From NCBI GenBank assembly GCA_035551995.1, contig DASZME010000025.1, positions 1 to 64,000 on the forward strand: a stretch of 64,000 nucleotides of DNA. The letters run 5' to 3'. Below are positions 9,233 through 17,952 of the stretch, piece by piece; the stretch's first letter is position 1; the number at the start of each line of letters is the position of its first letter. The notes under the pieces are model-generated. The model searched no databases, was not told the DNA's origin, and saw nothing but the letters and a program-made list of their open reading frames with translations. The DNA comes from RYN-428 sp035551995 (lineage in GTDB: Bacteria > Planctomycetota > Phycisphaerae > Tepidisphaerales > Tepidisphaeraceae). The translations under genes were made by a program, and so were the position numbers.

Positions 9233-10318
9233 TCAGTTTCCAACAGAGGTTAAATGGTTGGTGTCCACGGATCGTTTGCCGTGTTCCAGGTAAGTTCGCA
9301 CCTGCCTGATCGAATGATCGAGTTGCTGGTAATAATAAAGATTCAGTCCGACGGCTCCCGCAATCGCCAGAAGAATCAGCGCCGCGCTTCCCGCGGCCAG
9401 AGATCGCAGACGCCGTCCGACCGGCGTGAGGATAGCCCGGGTGAAGACCCCGTCATACGCCGCCGGACAAAACAATCCGGACTCATCCCGATGGATCCTC
9501 CCATCGATGCGCTCGATCAGCGCCATCGCCGTCGATTCCCCTCCGGGCAATCGCAGGATGTCCACCGTGAGGCATAGACACATATAGAGAATTTCCAGGC
9601 TCTGACGGTGGGACGAATCAGCGCTTGGCGTCAATTCCGAAGCCGACCCGAACAATGTCGCGTCGGGATCGACCGTGGAAGTCAGCCAGCGCCATTCGTC
9701 GGCAAACGGAAAACCCGCCCGCGTCATGACGATGTCCACGAAACAGCGCAACGGCTCCTGAAGCGCGTTAAATTGCGGCGAGCATCCTTCTGAAATGCTC
9801 TTGACGGTCATCTCATCGAAAAGCTGCACGAAATCATAACGAATGCGTTCCACGTCAAACCGAAGGAGACCTTCGGGGCTTCGCTTCATTCGATTGAGCC
9901 GGCAGACCATCTGGAAGACCGGCTCGCAGGTTCGACCCAGCGCCCGCGGATCCGACAGCGGGGGAAATTCCTGCGCAAGCGAACCTTCTTGGAGCGCGAT
10001 ATCCGGTACGAATGAATTGTGAAAGAGAATTTCTTCCTTGGCCGGAATTTCTTCAGGCGGCCGTTCGTCGAAAGTGATCTGCGGATCCAAAAGACCGGAA
10101 GGAGCGGACGGCGCGATTGATTCCGGGAGGTTGAGCGGCGCCGGCGATGCCGGCGGCGTCGCGAACGGCGCGACATGGGCTTGCGTTACGAATGGTTCAT
10201 CCTCCAGGGCGCCGAAAGGGGTGAGATGCAACGCGTCGGATTCTTGCCCGAACGCCGACGCATCCGGCGGCGAGTCTTCATCGGGAGCGGAGAAGTTGTT
10301 TGTCGGCAAACGACTCAT
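9233..10318 (-). CDS. tssL: T6SS membrane complex protein TssL/DotU (copy 1)
   Basis: Inner-membrane partner of TssM, 361 residues. A Pro- and acidic-rich extension of about 125 residues precedes the helical DotU/IcmH domain, which begins near 'LGRTCEPVFQMVCRLNRMK'. A single C-terminal helix at about 308-330 anchors it, followed by a 29-residue tail. It has no C-terminal OmpA/peptidoglycan-binding domain. The start overlaps the stop of the upstream helical gene as ATGA. The N-terminal extension is absent from the second TssL copy. Confidence 0.88.
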   Translation of the reverse strand: MSRLPTNNFSAPDEDSPPDASAFGQESDALHLTPFGALEDEPFVTQAHVAPFATPPASPAPLNLPESIAPSAPSGLLDPQITFDERPPEEIPAKEEILFHNSFVPDIALQEGSLAQEFPPLSDPRALGRTCEPVFQMVCRLNRMKRSPEGLLRFDVERIRYDFVQLFDEMTVKSISEGCSPQFNALQEPLRCFVDIVMTRAGFPFADEWRWLTSTVDPDATLFGSASELTPSADSSHRQSLEILYMCLCLTVDILRLPGGESTAMALIERIDGRIHRDESGLFCPAAYDGVFTRAILTPVGRRLRSLAAGSAALILLAIAGAVGLNLYYYQQLDHSIRQVRTYLEHGKRSVDTNHLTSVGN

Positions 10319-11154
10319 GTGGAAGCCGTCTCGTTTAGTATCTTCTTAAATAGCGAGATGAATTCGGCCTTGCATCCTTCGATGTCCTTCTCACCGCCCA
10401 GCCGGCGAATATATTCGTTCCACACGGCTTCGAAATTGAGACCCCCCATCATTTTTCGAGGAATGGACGCTTCCACGCGGCTTGGGGCGTATTGTTCGGC
10501 CAGTTTGCTCATATATGACGCCGGCCACTGCACAAGCATGGCAGAGACGCGGCTCAACATGCTGCACGAGCTTTCCAGTCGCGCCAGATCGCCGTGCCGG
10601 GCGGGATCGTCGTCGGGGCGGGTCAGCAGTTGCACGACCGTCTCCCGTAGCCGCGGAATCTGTAATCCCCACATTCCCAATTCATGACTCTGCAAAAATA
10701 TCCTATAGACGCGATCGACGTCCGCCAAAGTCTGAAGCATAGCCAGCAGCGCTTCGACGACACGGCCCACGACGGGATCGGCATTGGGGTCGACGGCAAT
10801 CCTCCCGCGGATGTTGCGAATATCTTCGGGGCTGAGGCCGCAACTTAATTCGCGGCCTCGCAAGAGCGATTCGATCCGGCGACGTTCCAATTCACTGACG
10901 TCGGCCCGCATGCGAAGTCTTTCGATCATTTCGTCGTCGTTCAAAGGCGCCGGTGGCGGAACGTCCGGCGGCCAGACCGGGAAAGCATTTCCCAGGCGTT
11001 CAAGTAGCGCCGCCTGCTCGGCGCGCGGCGTCTGCGTGCAGATCGTCTTGATCTCCTGACGAAGCCTCGTTTCCCGTTCGGCGGGGGTCGAAGCGACCAG
11101 CGTGAGCGAGAGTAGGCGGAGGCGATTAACGATTTCTTGCACTTCCAAGTTCAT
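10315..11154 (-). CDS. Helical T6SS-associated protein of unknown function (module 1)
   Basis: A 279-residue soluble, mostly helical protein. I do not recognise the family. It sits directly before tssL (ATGA overlap). A diverged relative occupies exactly the same position before the second tssL (56540-57481). The shared layout is a helical N-terminus, a middle segment with 'VVEALLAMLQTLADVD' (compare 'VVEVFALLANTISGLD' in the other copy), and a C-terminal part in which 'YMSKLAEQYAP' parallels 'YAQKFAP' and 'WNEYIRRLGG' parallels 'WDAYVELCGG'. Conservation of position and pattern argues that it is a fixed component of this type of membrane module, perhaps an adaptor of TssL/TssM. Confidence 0.75.
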   Translation of the reverse strand: MNLEVQEIVNRLRLLSLTLVASTPAERETRLRQEIKTICTQTPRAEQAALLERLGNAFPVWPPDVPPPAPLNDDEMIERLRMRADVSELERRRIESLLRGRELSCGLSPEDIRNIRGRIAVDPNADPVVGRVVEALLAMLQTLADVDRVYRIFLQSHELGMWGLQIPRLRETVVQLLTRPDDDPARHGDLARLESSCSMLSRVSAMLVQWPASYMSKLAEQYAPSRVEASIPRKMMGGLNFEAVWNEYIRRLGGEKDIEGCKAEFISLFKKILNETAST

Positions 11155-11170
11155 GCTCCCCGAATTGAGG

Positions 11171-11698
11171 TCAATGCGGCGATATAATCTGGCGCGTCTG
11201 TACCCGCAAACCGCCCGCCGTCACCACGATGCGCACATCGTGCGACGCCCAAGCCGCGGCGCTGGCGGGAATGAATCGGCGCCGCGGGTCCATTTCGCCA
11301 CTTGAGGACGTTTCCGGAACCGGCCGGCTGCTGAGAATCATCAATTCCGAATCGCCCAAATCCTTCCAGACCGACCAAATTGGGTCATCCCGCGACAATG
11401 TAGCCGTTGGCTTGTCGGCGGAAAGGTCGAATATCTTCGTGTTCTGCTCTCGAGAAATCTTTTGCTTGGTCGTACCGGTTGATTGCCAGTAGCTGTCGAT
11501 CGGCATATTGGCAAGCTGATCGCGGTCGCGCGTGTTCACCGGAATGACGTGGACGAACACTTTTTCATCGCCCAGCGATTTTCCGTACGCCGCATCGAGG
11601 GACAGGTTCAGATTGTAACCCGGATGGCAGCCCGCTGAAAGGCAACATTCCATCAGGAGCGTCAGGCAGCCCAACCGAAAAGCAAGTGACCTTGACAT
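11171..11698 (-). CDS. TssJ-like T6SS lipoprotein (module 1)
   Basis: A short lipoprotein of about 175 residues with a signal peptide whose lipobox is 'LSAGC', followed by a beta-rich domain containing 'VFVHVIPVNTRDRDQL'. TssJ is the outer-membrane lipoprotein that binds the periplasmic end of TssM; size, lipobox, beta content and position in a tssL/tssM operon fit that role. Sequence similarity to proteobacterial TssJ is weak by eye. The ATG at 11698 has GGAA seven bases upstream and gives a clean signal peptide, so it is preferred over the ATG at 11716. The module 2 counterpart (60833-61363) shares 'VHIVAVN' and a following 'YWK' motif. Confidence 0.65.
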   Translation of the reverse strand: MSRSLAFRLGCLTLLMECCLSAGCHPGYNLNLSLDAAYGKSLGDEKVFVHVIPVNTRDRDQLANMPIDSYWQSTGTTKQKISREQNTKIFDLSADKPTATLSRDDPIWSVWKDLGDSELMILSSRPVPETSSSGEMDPRRRFIPASAAAWASHDVRIVVTAGGLRVQTRQIISPH

Positions 11699-11765
11699 TA
11701 GACTATTCCATCCCATTCTTAATGAAAACGAATATGGCCGGCGCCCGATGAATTGAACTTTTCGG

Positions 11766-13868
11766 TCATTTAGTGGTCTGCCGGGCGCTCTGGGCCATAT
11801 CGCGCAGAATACCGCCCAGTTCGCGGTTCATACCCCATTCGCCGAAAAGCAGGTTTCTTCCCCGTTGGATTAAGGTTGTAAGATCGCCTTGCAGCACGTC
11901 ATAGATGCCCTCCATCCGTTCGCCGGACATGTCGCCCAGATCGAGAAGCGCGCTGTCATATCCGTTGCCCGGCAACATTCGAATAAGCAAAGCCAAAGTG
12001 GACCACCAGAGGTCCGGCGTGATGTAACGCATCGCGACGTCGGGGGCAATCGTCTGTCCGATCAGGCAATGCGGGCCGAGCTTTTGAAGCCAATCGGAGC
12101 GCTCCATGAAGATTGCCCGGATCCGCGTTTCCAGCGGCTGTTGTGAATAGGTCTCCCGGCAGCGCATGGCGAGATTCAGCAAATCGCGCAACTGCTCGGC
12201 GTGATTGAACGTGGCCCCCGCGGCGGCGCCGGTGGAAATCGGACGGGTTAGAAGAATTTCCACGCCGAGCACCGACAGCGAATAGACGTCGCACGCACTC
12301 CCGAACAGCGGGTAAAACTCGAATGCGGCTTCCTGCGGAACCCCGATCGGAATGGCCGATTCCAGCGAACGCAGTCGCGCGTCCGGCACCGAGCGAAATT
12401 TCAAAACCGACGGCGAAGGGCCGGCGTTGGGATCGACCCTCACGTAAAGATCGACGCGCTGATCCCCGATAGGCAAGCGCACGCGGATGATATCACGCCG
12501 TGTCGGACGAATCGGGTCGGTAACGGTGAGCACGCCGTCGAAGACCTTGCTTGCGGCTTTTTCCGGCAACGCGCCGCCGCTCAAATAAAGCTGGCCAAAT
12601 CCGGTGATCGGCCCGCGAGAAAGTGTCGAAGGCTGATAAATCGACGTCCTGACGCTCTTGCCCGGCAAGAAGAATTTGTACGACGTTTCGCCCTGGGGAA
12701 AAGTAAAAGGCACCGCGTCGCCCGAATCGATCAACATCGCCCGCGCGGTCCATAGCGACGGAAGATGCGGGCCGGCGTCGTTGAGCGTGACGGCGAAACT
12801 TGCCGGCTGCAAGTTGAGCAGGGGCCTTTGCGTCGTTTTCGTGAAGCGGCCGACCTCGTCGATCATGCTGGCCAGCAACGATACCTTCAAAAGATACGTT
12901 TCCACAAAACGGCTGGCGTTCGTATTTGGCTCCCCCGGGAAAAAACCGCCGCCGCTGGACGATTCCAGCGCTCGAAGCGGGCCGGCGCGCAGGCGCGATT
13001 TTCCATAGGCGGCGCCTTCGAATTTCTTGCCCCCAAGCGTCTCGGCATATTCGCGAAGACGCAGATTGGCGGCGTGGCGAAGGAGAATCAAGCCGCCCCC
13101 GGGATTCAGCGGCGCCAATCGCTTGAGGTCCGGAAGAACCGTCTCATACTCGACAGTATTGCCATTTCGCGGCGCGTCGGGAGAGAGCGGAACAAATCGT
13201 CTTTCATTCGCCGTTCCACGGAACAAATAGCGGTGAATGGTCGTCGCATAAGGCGGAAGATCGGCGCCGCGCAGGGCTTCGTCATCGCGGCAGAGTCGCC
13301 ATCCATCGGGATGAACCGGCATCGTTTGCTTGACGTCAAGAAAAGTGGGCGGGGGATTGGACTTTTCAAAACCGCACGCGATCAGTGCGCCGGCCCACGA
13401 CGTGGACGACACGTCGAACATGCCGCGCCACCGGTTGTCGATCGTCGTGTTATTGATCGCATCGCCGCACAGGATGCGCGCTTTGGCGGCTTCGGCCAGT
13501 CCATCGAGGTTCTGAACCCAAATCTCGAGAAACTCGACCACCCCGATCGCGTCGGTAATGCATCCCAGGTAGATTTTAGCGTCGAGCAAATCGCGTCGAT
13601 GCAGCAGCGCCCCTTGGAGCGGATCGGGAGCCTTGCGCACAATCGCGCATATTTTGAGTGGGGCCGCCGCCTGCTGCGACCAGATCGGTATGGCGATAAA
13701 CTCCCGCGGCAACTGGCCGTCCGGCGAAACCGCCAGATCGTCCCCCGCAGGTTCAGGCCGCGGCGCGGCGACGGCCGGTCGAAGAGGCGCGGCGGGCGCC
13801 GGAGCTACACCCGGCACGACCGTTTTCTGCCCGGGGGACCGAATTGCGGGTTCCGTTGTTCCGTCCAT
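11766..13868 (-). CDS. Large T6SS-linked pseudokinase-like protein
   Basis: A protein of about 700 residues with a Pro/Ala-rich N-terminus. Two stretches resemble a protein kinase that has lost catalytic residues. 'PLLNLQPASFAV' (about 349-360) matches the position of the HRDLKPxN loop without the HRD motif. 'SACDVYSLSVLGVEILLTRP' (about 523-542) matches the DVWSLGV region of subdomain IX. No glycine loop or VAIK lysine was identified. It follows a good promoter candidate and leads into the TssJ-like/tssL/tssM genes. Threonine kinases such as PpkA regulate T6SS in other bacteria; a scaffold or sensing role without catalysis is inferred here. The ATG at 13868 is chosen; the frame is open further upstream but lacks better signals. 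Confidence 0.55.
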   Translation of the reverse strand: MDGTTEPAIRSPGQKTVVPGVAPAPAAPLRPAVAAPRPEPAGDDLAVSPDGQLPREFIAIPIWSQQAAAPLKICAIVRKAPDPLQGALLHRRDLLDAKIYLGCITDAIGVVEFLEIWVQNLDGLAEAAKARILCGDAINNTTIDNRWRGMFDVSSTSWAGALIACGFEKSNPPPTFLDVKQTMPVHPDGWRLCRDDEALRGADLPPYATTIHRYLFRGTANERRFVPLSPDAPRNGNTVEYETVLPDLKRLAPLNPGGGLILLRHAANLRLREYAETLGGKKFEGAAYGKSRLRAGPLRALESSSGGGFFPGEPNTNASRFVETYLLKVSLLASMIDEVGRFTKTTQRPLLNLQPASFAVTLNDAGPHLPSLWTARAMLIDSGDAVPFTFPQGETSYKFFLPGKSVRTSIYQPSTLSRGPITGFGQLYLSGGALPEKAASKVFDGVLTVTDPIRPTRRDIIRVRLPIGDQRVDLYVRVDPNAGPSPSVLKFRSVPDARLRSLESAIPIGVPQEAAFEFYPLFGSACDVYSLSVLGVEILLTRPISTGAAAGATFNHAEQLRDLLNLAMRCRETYSQQPLETRIRAIFMERSDWLQKLGPHCLIGQTIAPDVAMRYITPDLWWSTLALLIRMLPGNGYDSALLDLGDMSGERMEGIYDVLQGDLTTLIQRGRNLLFGEWGMNRELGGILRDMAQSARQTTK

Positions 13869-13911
13869 AATCCCCTGTCCTCTTGTCCTCCCTACACTGC
13901 AGGTCCGCGAC

Positions 13912-13940
13912 ACATTAACTCAACATCGTCGCGCGGTCAA
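13912..13940 (-). promoter_or_regulatory. Candidate sigma-70 promoter before the pseudokinase gene
   Basis: On the minus strand, TTGACC (13940-13935) and TAATGT (13917-13912) are separated by exactly 17 bases. Transcription would begin about 37 bases before the ATG at 13868. The -35 matches five of six consensus bases; the -10 is weaker. It could drive pseudokinase, TssJ-like, helical protein, tssL, tssM and TagF-like genes as a separate membrane-module transcript. Confidence 0.4.
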
Positions 13941-14036
13941 CGTGAACCGGTGCATCCTGATCGTCCAATTGCCGCGCTTGTGACGCTTGGCCCGGCCTCT
14001 CGCGATCGATCGCGGCGATTTAATGAACCTGCGGGG

Positions 14037-15185
14037 TCAATGCCTCAACGCCTCATGGATATACGAAGCGCACTGCACCAGCAGCACGATGGTAATGAAG
14101 AAGAAAATACATGCGCGCGCCATGATCTGATTGGATTGATCCCGTGACGCGGCGACGCTGTCGTAGCCGTAAGGGGATGGCGCCTTCCAGATATTTTTCT
14201 GTTCTTCAACCGCGGCGCATTGCGCGTCAAATCTATCGCGCTCTTGCTCGAGGTCTTCCTTTTGCTTTTTCAGTTTCTCTTCCACCACGACATTCGACAG
14301 CCGGTCGTTTTCGAGCTTTTCCTTCTGTGCCTTGAGCCATTCGCGGTCGGCGCCGCTTTGATGCTCGACCGCCATCTGCTCTTGGACTTTTTCTTTGAGG
14401 ATCGCTACGTCGTGACGCGTCGCGGCCAATTCGGCGATCAGCGTTTGCCGTTCCTTCTCAAGACCTGCTTTTCCGTCTTGGAGCCTGCTCAAATCCGCGC
14501 GGATTTGAGCGTTTGTGACTTCGGAGTTCTTATAAAGCTCGACGAGCTGATGTAGTTGCTTTTGATATGACGCGGCCTCGGCCTCCAGTTCTTCTATGCG
14601 GTTTTTCAGCGAGATGACTTTAAGCCGATGACTCTGCAGATCCGATTCATATTTTGCCTTGTCGGCGGCGACTTTCGACAGCAGCTGGCCTAGTTCGATC
14701 GGATCGGTCGCGGTTCTTGGCGCCGGCGCCGGCGCGGCCGGCGTCGGAGCCGCCACGACGAATGGATTAATCGACTTTTCCGGACTCGAAACACCGATGG
14801 TTTCCCACTGCGTTTTCGGCGCGGGGAGCGCCGAGCGCTCAATGGCTTTTGTAGCGGTCTTGTCGATGGAAGGCTCGGCCTCAAACCCGTCGTGAAGAGT
14901 TTGCTCGTGAAGAGGCTGGCGGCGGATCGTATAACCCGACCGTTGCTTGGTCGCTTCGTCGAAATAACCAGTTCCGGCATGTTCGGCGAGGATGATTTCG
15001 CCCGGCAGCCGAATCAGGCATTCAGCGCGCGATCCGTCCCGGACCTCCAGAAGCTCGGTCGCCTGTTCGGGGCTCAGTTCTCCAAAGCGGTCAAAGTGTA
15101 AACCGACCGGCTGATCACGGCTTGTCTTAAAGGCGAACGGACCTTCCGGTTTGATCCCTGCGAAATTCTCGGTGGCCTCCTGCAT
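14037..15185 (-). CDS. Coiled-coil protein with C-terminal membrane anchor
   Basis: About 382 residues, family not recognised. The N-terminal third appears to be a small globular domain ('DQPVGLHFDRFGELSPEQA' region). A long charged coiled coil of Glu, Lys and Gln heptads fills roughly the middle 200 residues. A single hydrophobic helix ('CIFFFITIVLLVQCASYI') lies near the C-terminus, so most of the protein is probably cytoplasmic and tail-anchored. It follows the GTPase-like gene (end 15266), which also has coiled coils, so the two could form a complex. The ATG at 15185 is taken; a TTG at 15197 with AGGA seven bases upstream is an equally plausible start. Confidence 0.65.
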   Translation of the reverse strand: MQEATENFAGIKPEGPFAFKTSRDQPVGLHFDRFGELSPEQATELLEVRDGSRAECLIRLPGEIILAEHAGTGYFDEATKQRSGYTIRRQPLHEQTLHDGFEAEPSIDKTATKAIERSALPAPKTQWETIGVSSPEKSINPFVVAAPTPAAPAPAPRTATDPIELGQLLSKVAADKAKYESDLQSHRLKVISLKNRIEELEAEAASYQKQLHQLVELYKNSEVTNAQIRADLSRLQDGKAGLEKERQTLIAELAATRHDVAILKEKVQEQMAVEHQSGADREWLKAQKEKLENDRLSNVVVEEKLKKQKEDLEQERDRFDAQCAAVEEQKNIWKAPSPYGYDSVAASRDQSNQIMARACIFFFITIVLLVQCASYIHEALRH

Positions 15186-15265
15186 TGCGGCTTTCAAAAG
15201 ACATTCCTGTCCCCCTCGTATTAACGAGAGGCCAAACGCAAAAGTTGCGCGGCGGTCCGAGGTTT

Positions 15266-17911
15266 CTATTGCCGAAGGAGAAGCACAATCGCCAGTACCC
15301 AAAGCGCCAACACGAATAGAGTCACAAGATCCAGTATGACAAGCCAGCGCTTCGCGATTTTTTCAGGGGCGCCCAGCCAGGCTCCCAGTTCGCTGGTCAC
15401 ATAGCGTTGTCCGCTGTCATTGCAACGAACGATTCCGATTCCCAAAATCGACAGTAACGGCGAACGTTCCAAAAGAAAATTATTGGGCGAACTATTCAGC
15501 TTTTCGCCGCCGCTGGTTAATGCCTCGATCGTACGCGGCGCATTGAGGCTGATTGACCGGAGCCAGATCCAACGCGGCGAAAGCTGCGCCGCCTGGAAGC
15601 CCACGCCAACGAGCGAAGCCAATGCCGCGATGATGATCGCGATCAAACTACACACCATGAACGGGGAGCCGGCGCTGTTGAAGGGATTGGTACGATTGAC
15701 GGTGAAGACGATGAACGCCGCCGCCGCCGCGAGGAACGGCAAAACCGGGAGCGATCGAAGCATTAAAAGCGACCACATTTTGAACGCGCCCATCCGGCCT
15801 CTCTCGTACGCGTCGCGCTGACGGGCTTCGTCAGGCGAAATTCTGCCGAGCTGGGCTTCCTTGAGCACGATTTGCACCTTGGAAAGCTCGATATTCTTGT
15901 TTTGGAGTTGCTGGCGAATCGAATCGATCTCGTCGTCGCGGCGTTTGAGCGATTCCATTCCGAGCGTATTTGCGGCGGCGGGCGCGGGCCGGGCGGCGCC
16001 TGGCCGCTCAAGCGCCTGAATTCGGGAAGCCGATCGCGCCAACTCATTTTGCGCTTTGACCAGTTGCCCGCGGAGTTCGTCGCGTTCGCGTTGCAGGCCG
16101 TCCAGATCACCTTGAATTTCAGGGGCCTTGGTGGCAGAAACCTGGGCGGTGAGGCTTGCGATTTGCGCTTCCAGGCGCATTCGCTCCTGATTCGCCTGGC
16201 GAACTTCCGCCTCCCGCTTCATCGCGAGTTCCTGGCTGGCGTTGCCGCCCTGCAACGTCATGTCGAGTTTCTTTCGGAGTTCATTTTTTTCGTCCTCGAG
16301 CCTTTGCACCGATGCCCTGCCGTCGCGCGATTGGCGTTGCTCGCTTTCCAGTTGCACGCGGAGCGCCTGGGCGAGTTCCGCCGCCGGCCCGAGTTCGCTC
16401 AGTCTCGAGTTCGTCGATCTAAGGCTCAATTGCGCTTCTTGCAATTGGGTCGCCAGTTCTTGCCGCTCGGATTGGGCGGCGTTGAGATCCTGCTGGGCCT
16501 TTTCGATCTGGCGTGTTTTTTCCCGGATCATTGCGTCGAGTTTCTGCGCGTCGCTGGCGCTTTGCGCGCGAGCCGTCCGCTCCTGCTCGAGCGCGGAACG
16601 TGTTTGCTCCAGCAGACTCTCGGCGTTGTGCTGATTCCGCTGGGCCGATTTGAGTTCGTTGGCGGCATCGATCAATTGTTGAGTGAGCTTCGTGACCTGA
16701 ACCGTCGCCGGCTCAGTCCCGCGCTTTGCGATCGCGCGCAGGTAGTTGACCAGTTGCACCGCGCCGTCCTTGCGAAGGACTTTGCGGATCCCCCCTCGGC
16801 CGGAGTAAACGCTCGCGCCGTCGCCGTTTCCCGGGGCGGCGTTAGGCACGCCCAGCGGCATGGCCCGCGAGCCGCCCGGAACGCTGGTCGTATCGTCATC
16901 GTCTTCGGGTGCAGCGCCGGCGCGCGAATTATACGGCTTATCCATCTCGACTTCGAAGAGCCGCGCCACCGCCTGCTGGCTCACCATTCGCTCGGGCCGC
17001 TCCTTGAACAAGTAGTTATAGACACGCTCCAAATCGGTGAAGGTGATCGACGGAAGGACGGCGTCGATCAGATCGACGTGAGTCAAAACCACCACCGAGT
17101 TTTCGATGCGCCGCAGCGCCAGTCGCACGACGTCGACCAACGGGCCCTGAAGACTTATGCTTCGATCGATCAGTTGGCGCATTTCGTTGCAGAGCTCGTC
17201 CTTGGAGCCTTGATTTATGCCCTTCCAGACGAAGCGCTTTGCCGGATCGGATTGTGCCGGCTCGTATGAGATTTCACTGTTGGACCACGCGGAAAGCAGG
17301 CGCTTCAGATTCGGGCGGTTGGCAATGACTTCCGGTCTTACTTGAAAAAGCGTCCAAACCGCCGATTCGAAGGCCGAGGGCAGATCAAGCCCGGTGGTCT
17401 GGAGCGCGGCGATGAGTTGATTGAGGCCTTTCCAGGCCATCTCGGAATCGATCTTAAAAGGATTGAGGCAGACGACGAGGACTTTGCCCTTGCGGCCCTC
17501 GGTGAACTTGGGAACGTCGATTCCACGGGTGGAAGTATAGAGATCCTCGCCGGCGCGCGAAACGATTCTTACCTTTCGCGAATTGCCGTCGCCCATCGGG
17601 ATCATCACGCTGATCTCTTCGCCCTCTTTTTTCTGTTGTTTCAGTTCCGCGTCCGGCTGGGAGAACTTGGTTTCCAGGCCGTCAATGAGGTCATTTCGAA
17701 CGGTGTGCAGATGGGGCGACATCGTGTAATCGATGAACTGATCGAGAGACCGCAGCGTCTCGACGATGGAAACGAGCAGGACGCTTTTCCCGTTCCCGGG
17801 CGGTCCCCATATTTCGACCTGCAGCGCGTCGTCCGTTTGTGAAGCGGCGTCCAGTGAATCGTTCATCGCGAGGTTTTCCTGCGTCAATGGGGTCATGAGG
17901 ATCATCTCCAT
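15266..17911 (-). CDS. P-loop GTPase-like protein with long coiled coil and three membrane helices
   Basis: About 880 residues, lying between tssK and the coiled-coil gene. The N-terminus has a Walker A 'GPPGNGKS' and a later 'VVVLTHVDLID', which fits a G4-type T/NKxD motif. 'SRAGEDLY' sits where a DxAGE switch-II motif is expected but lacks the Asp. These features suggest a TRAFAC-class GTPase-like domain, possibly altered in hydrolysis. A very long Gln/Glu/Arg-rich coiled coil occupies the middle. Two helices ('PVLPFLAAAAAFIVFTV', 'MVCSLIAIIIAALASLVGV') and a C-terminal one ('LVTLFVLALWVLAIVLLL') anchor it. It is not a standard T6SS component. The start is uncertain: ATGs at 17911, 17905, 17896 and 17866 are possible, and 17896 and 17866 each have a nearby purine-rich site. 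Confidence 0.65.
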   Translation of the reverse strand: MEMILMTPLTQENLAMNDSLDAASQTDDALQVEIWGPPGNGKSVLLVSIVETLRSLDQFIDYTMSPHLHTVRNDLIDGLETKFSQPDAELKQQKKEGEEISVMIPMGDGNSRKVRIVSRAGEDLYTSTRGIDVPKFTEGRKGKVLVVCLNPFKIDSEMAWKGLNQLIAALQTTGLDLPSAFESAVWTLFQVRPEVIANRPNLKRLLSAWSNSEISYEPAQSDPAKRFVWKGINQGSKDELCNEMRQLIDRSISLQGPLVDVVRLALRRIENSVVVLTHVDLIDAVLPSITFTDLERVYNYLFKERPERMVSQQAVARLFEVEMDKPYNSRAGAAPEDDDDTTSVPGGSRAMPLGVPNAAPGNGDGASVYSGRGGIRKVLRKDGAVQLVNYLRAIAKRGTEPATVQVTKLTQQLIDAANELKSAQRNQHNAESLLEQTRSALEQERTARAQSASDAQKLDAMIREKTRQIEKAQQDLNAAQSERQELATQLQEAQLSLRSTNSRLSELGPAAELAQALRVQLESEQRQSRDGRASVQRLEDEKNELRKKLDMTLQGGNASQELAMKREAEVRQANQERMRLEAQIASLTAQVSATKAPEIQGDLDGLQRERDELRGQLVKAQNELARSASRIQALERPGAARPAPAAANTLGMESLKRRDDEIDSIRQQLQNKNIELSKVQIVLKEAQLGRISPDEARQRDAYERGRMGAFKMWSLLMLRSLPVLPFLAAAAAFIVFTVNRTNPFNSAGSPFMVCSLIAIIIAALASLVGVGFQAAQLSPRWIWLRSISLNAPRTIEALTSGGEKLNSSPNNFLLERSPLLSILGIGIVRCNDSGQRYVTSELGAWLGAPEKIAKRWLVILDLVTLFVLALWVLAIVLLLRQ

Positions 17912-17952
17912 CAGGCGACCGGCTGACGGTTGGTACGGTTGATCTACGCGCG

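Noticed and set aside
12765..14147. 460-residue plus-strand open frame
   Set aside because: Antisense to the pseudokinase gene; no start signal or recognisable motif, Arg-rich composition typical of a shadow frame in GC-rich DNA.
15872..17269. 465-residue plus-strand open frame
   Set aside because: Mirror of the GTPase-like gene's coiled coil; leucine/arginine-rich with no family pattern.
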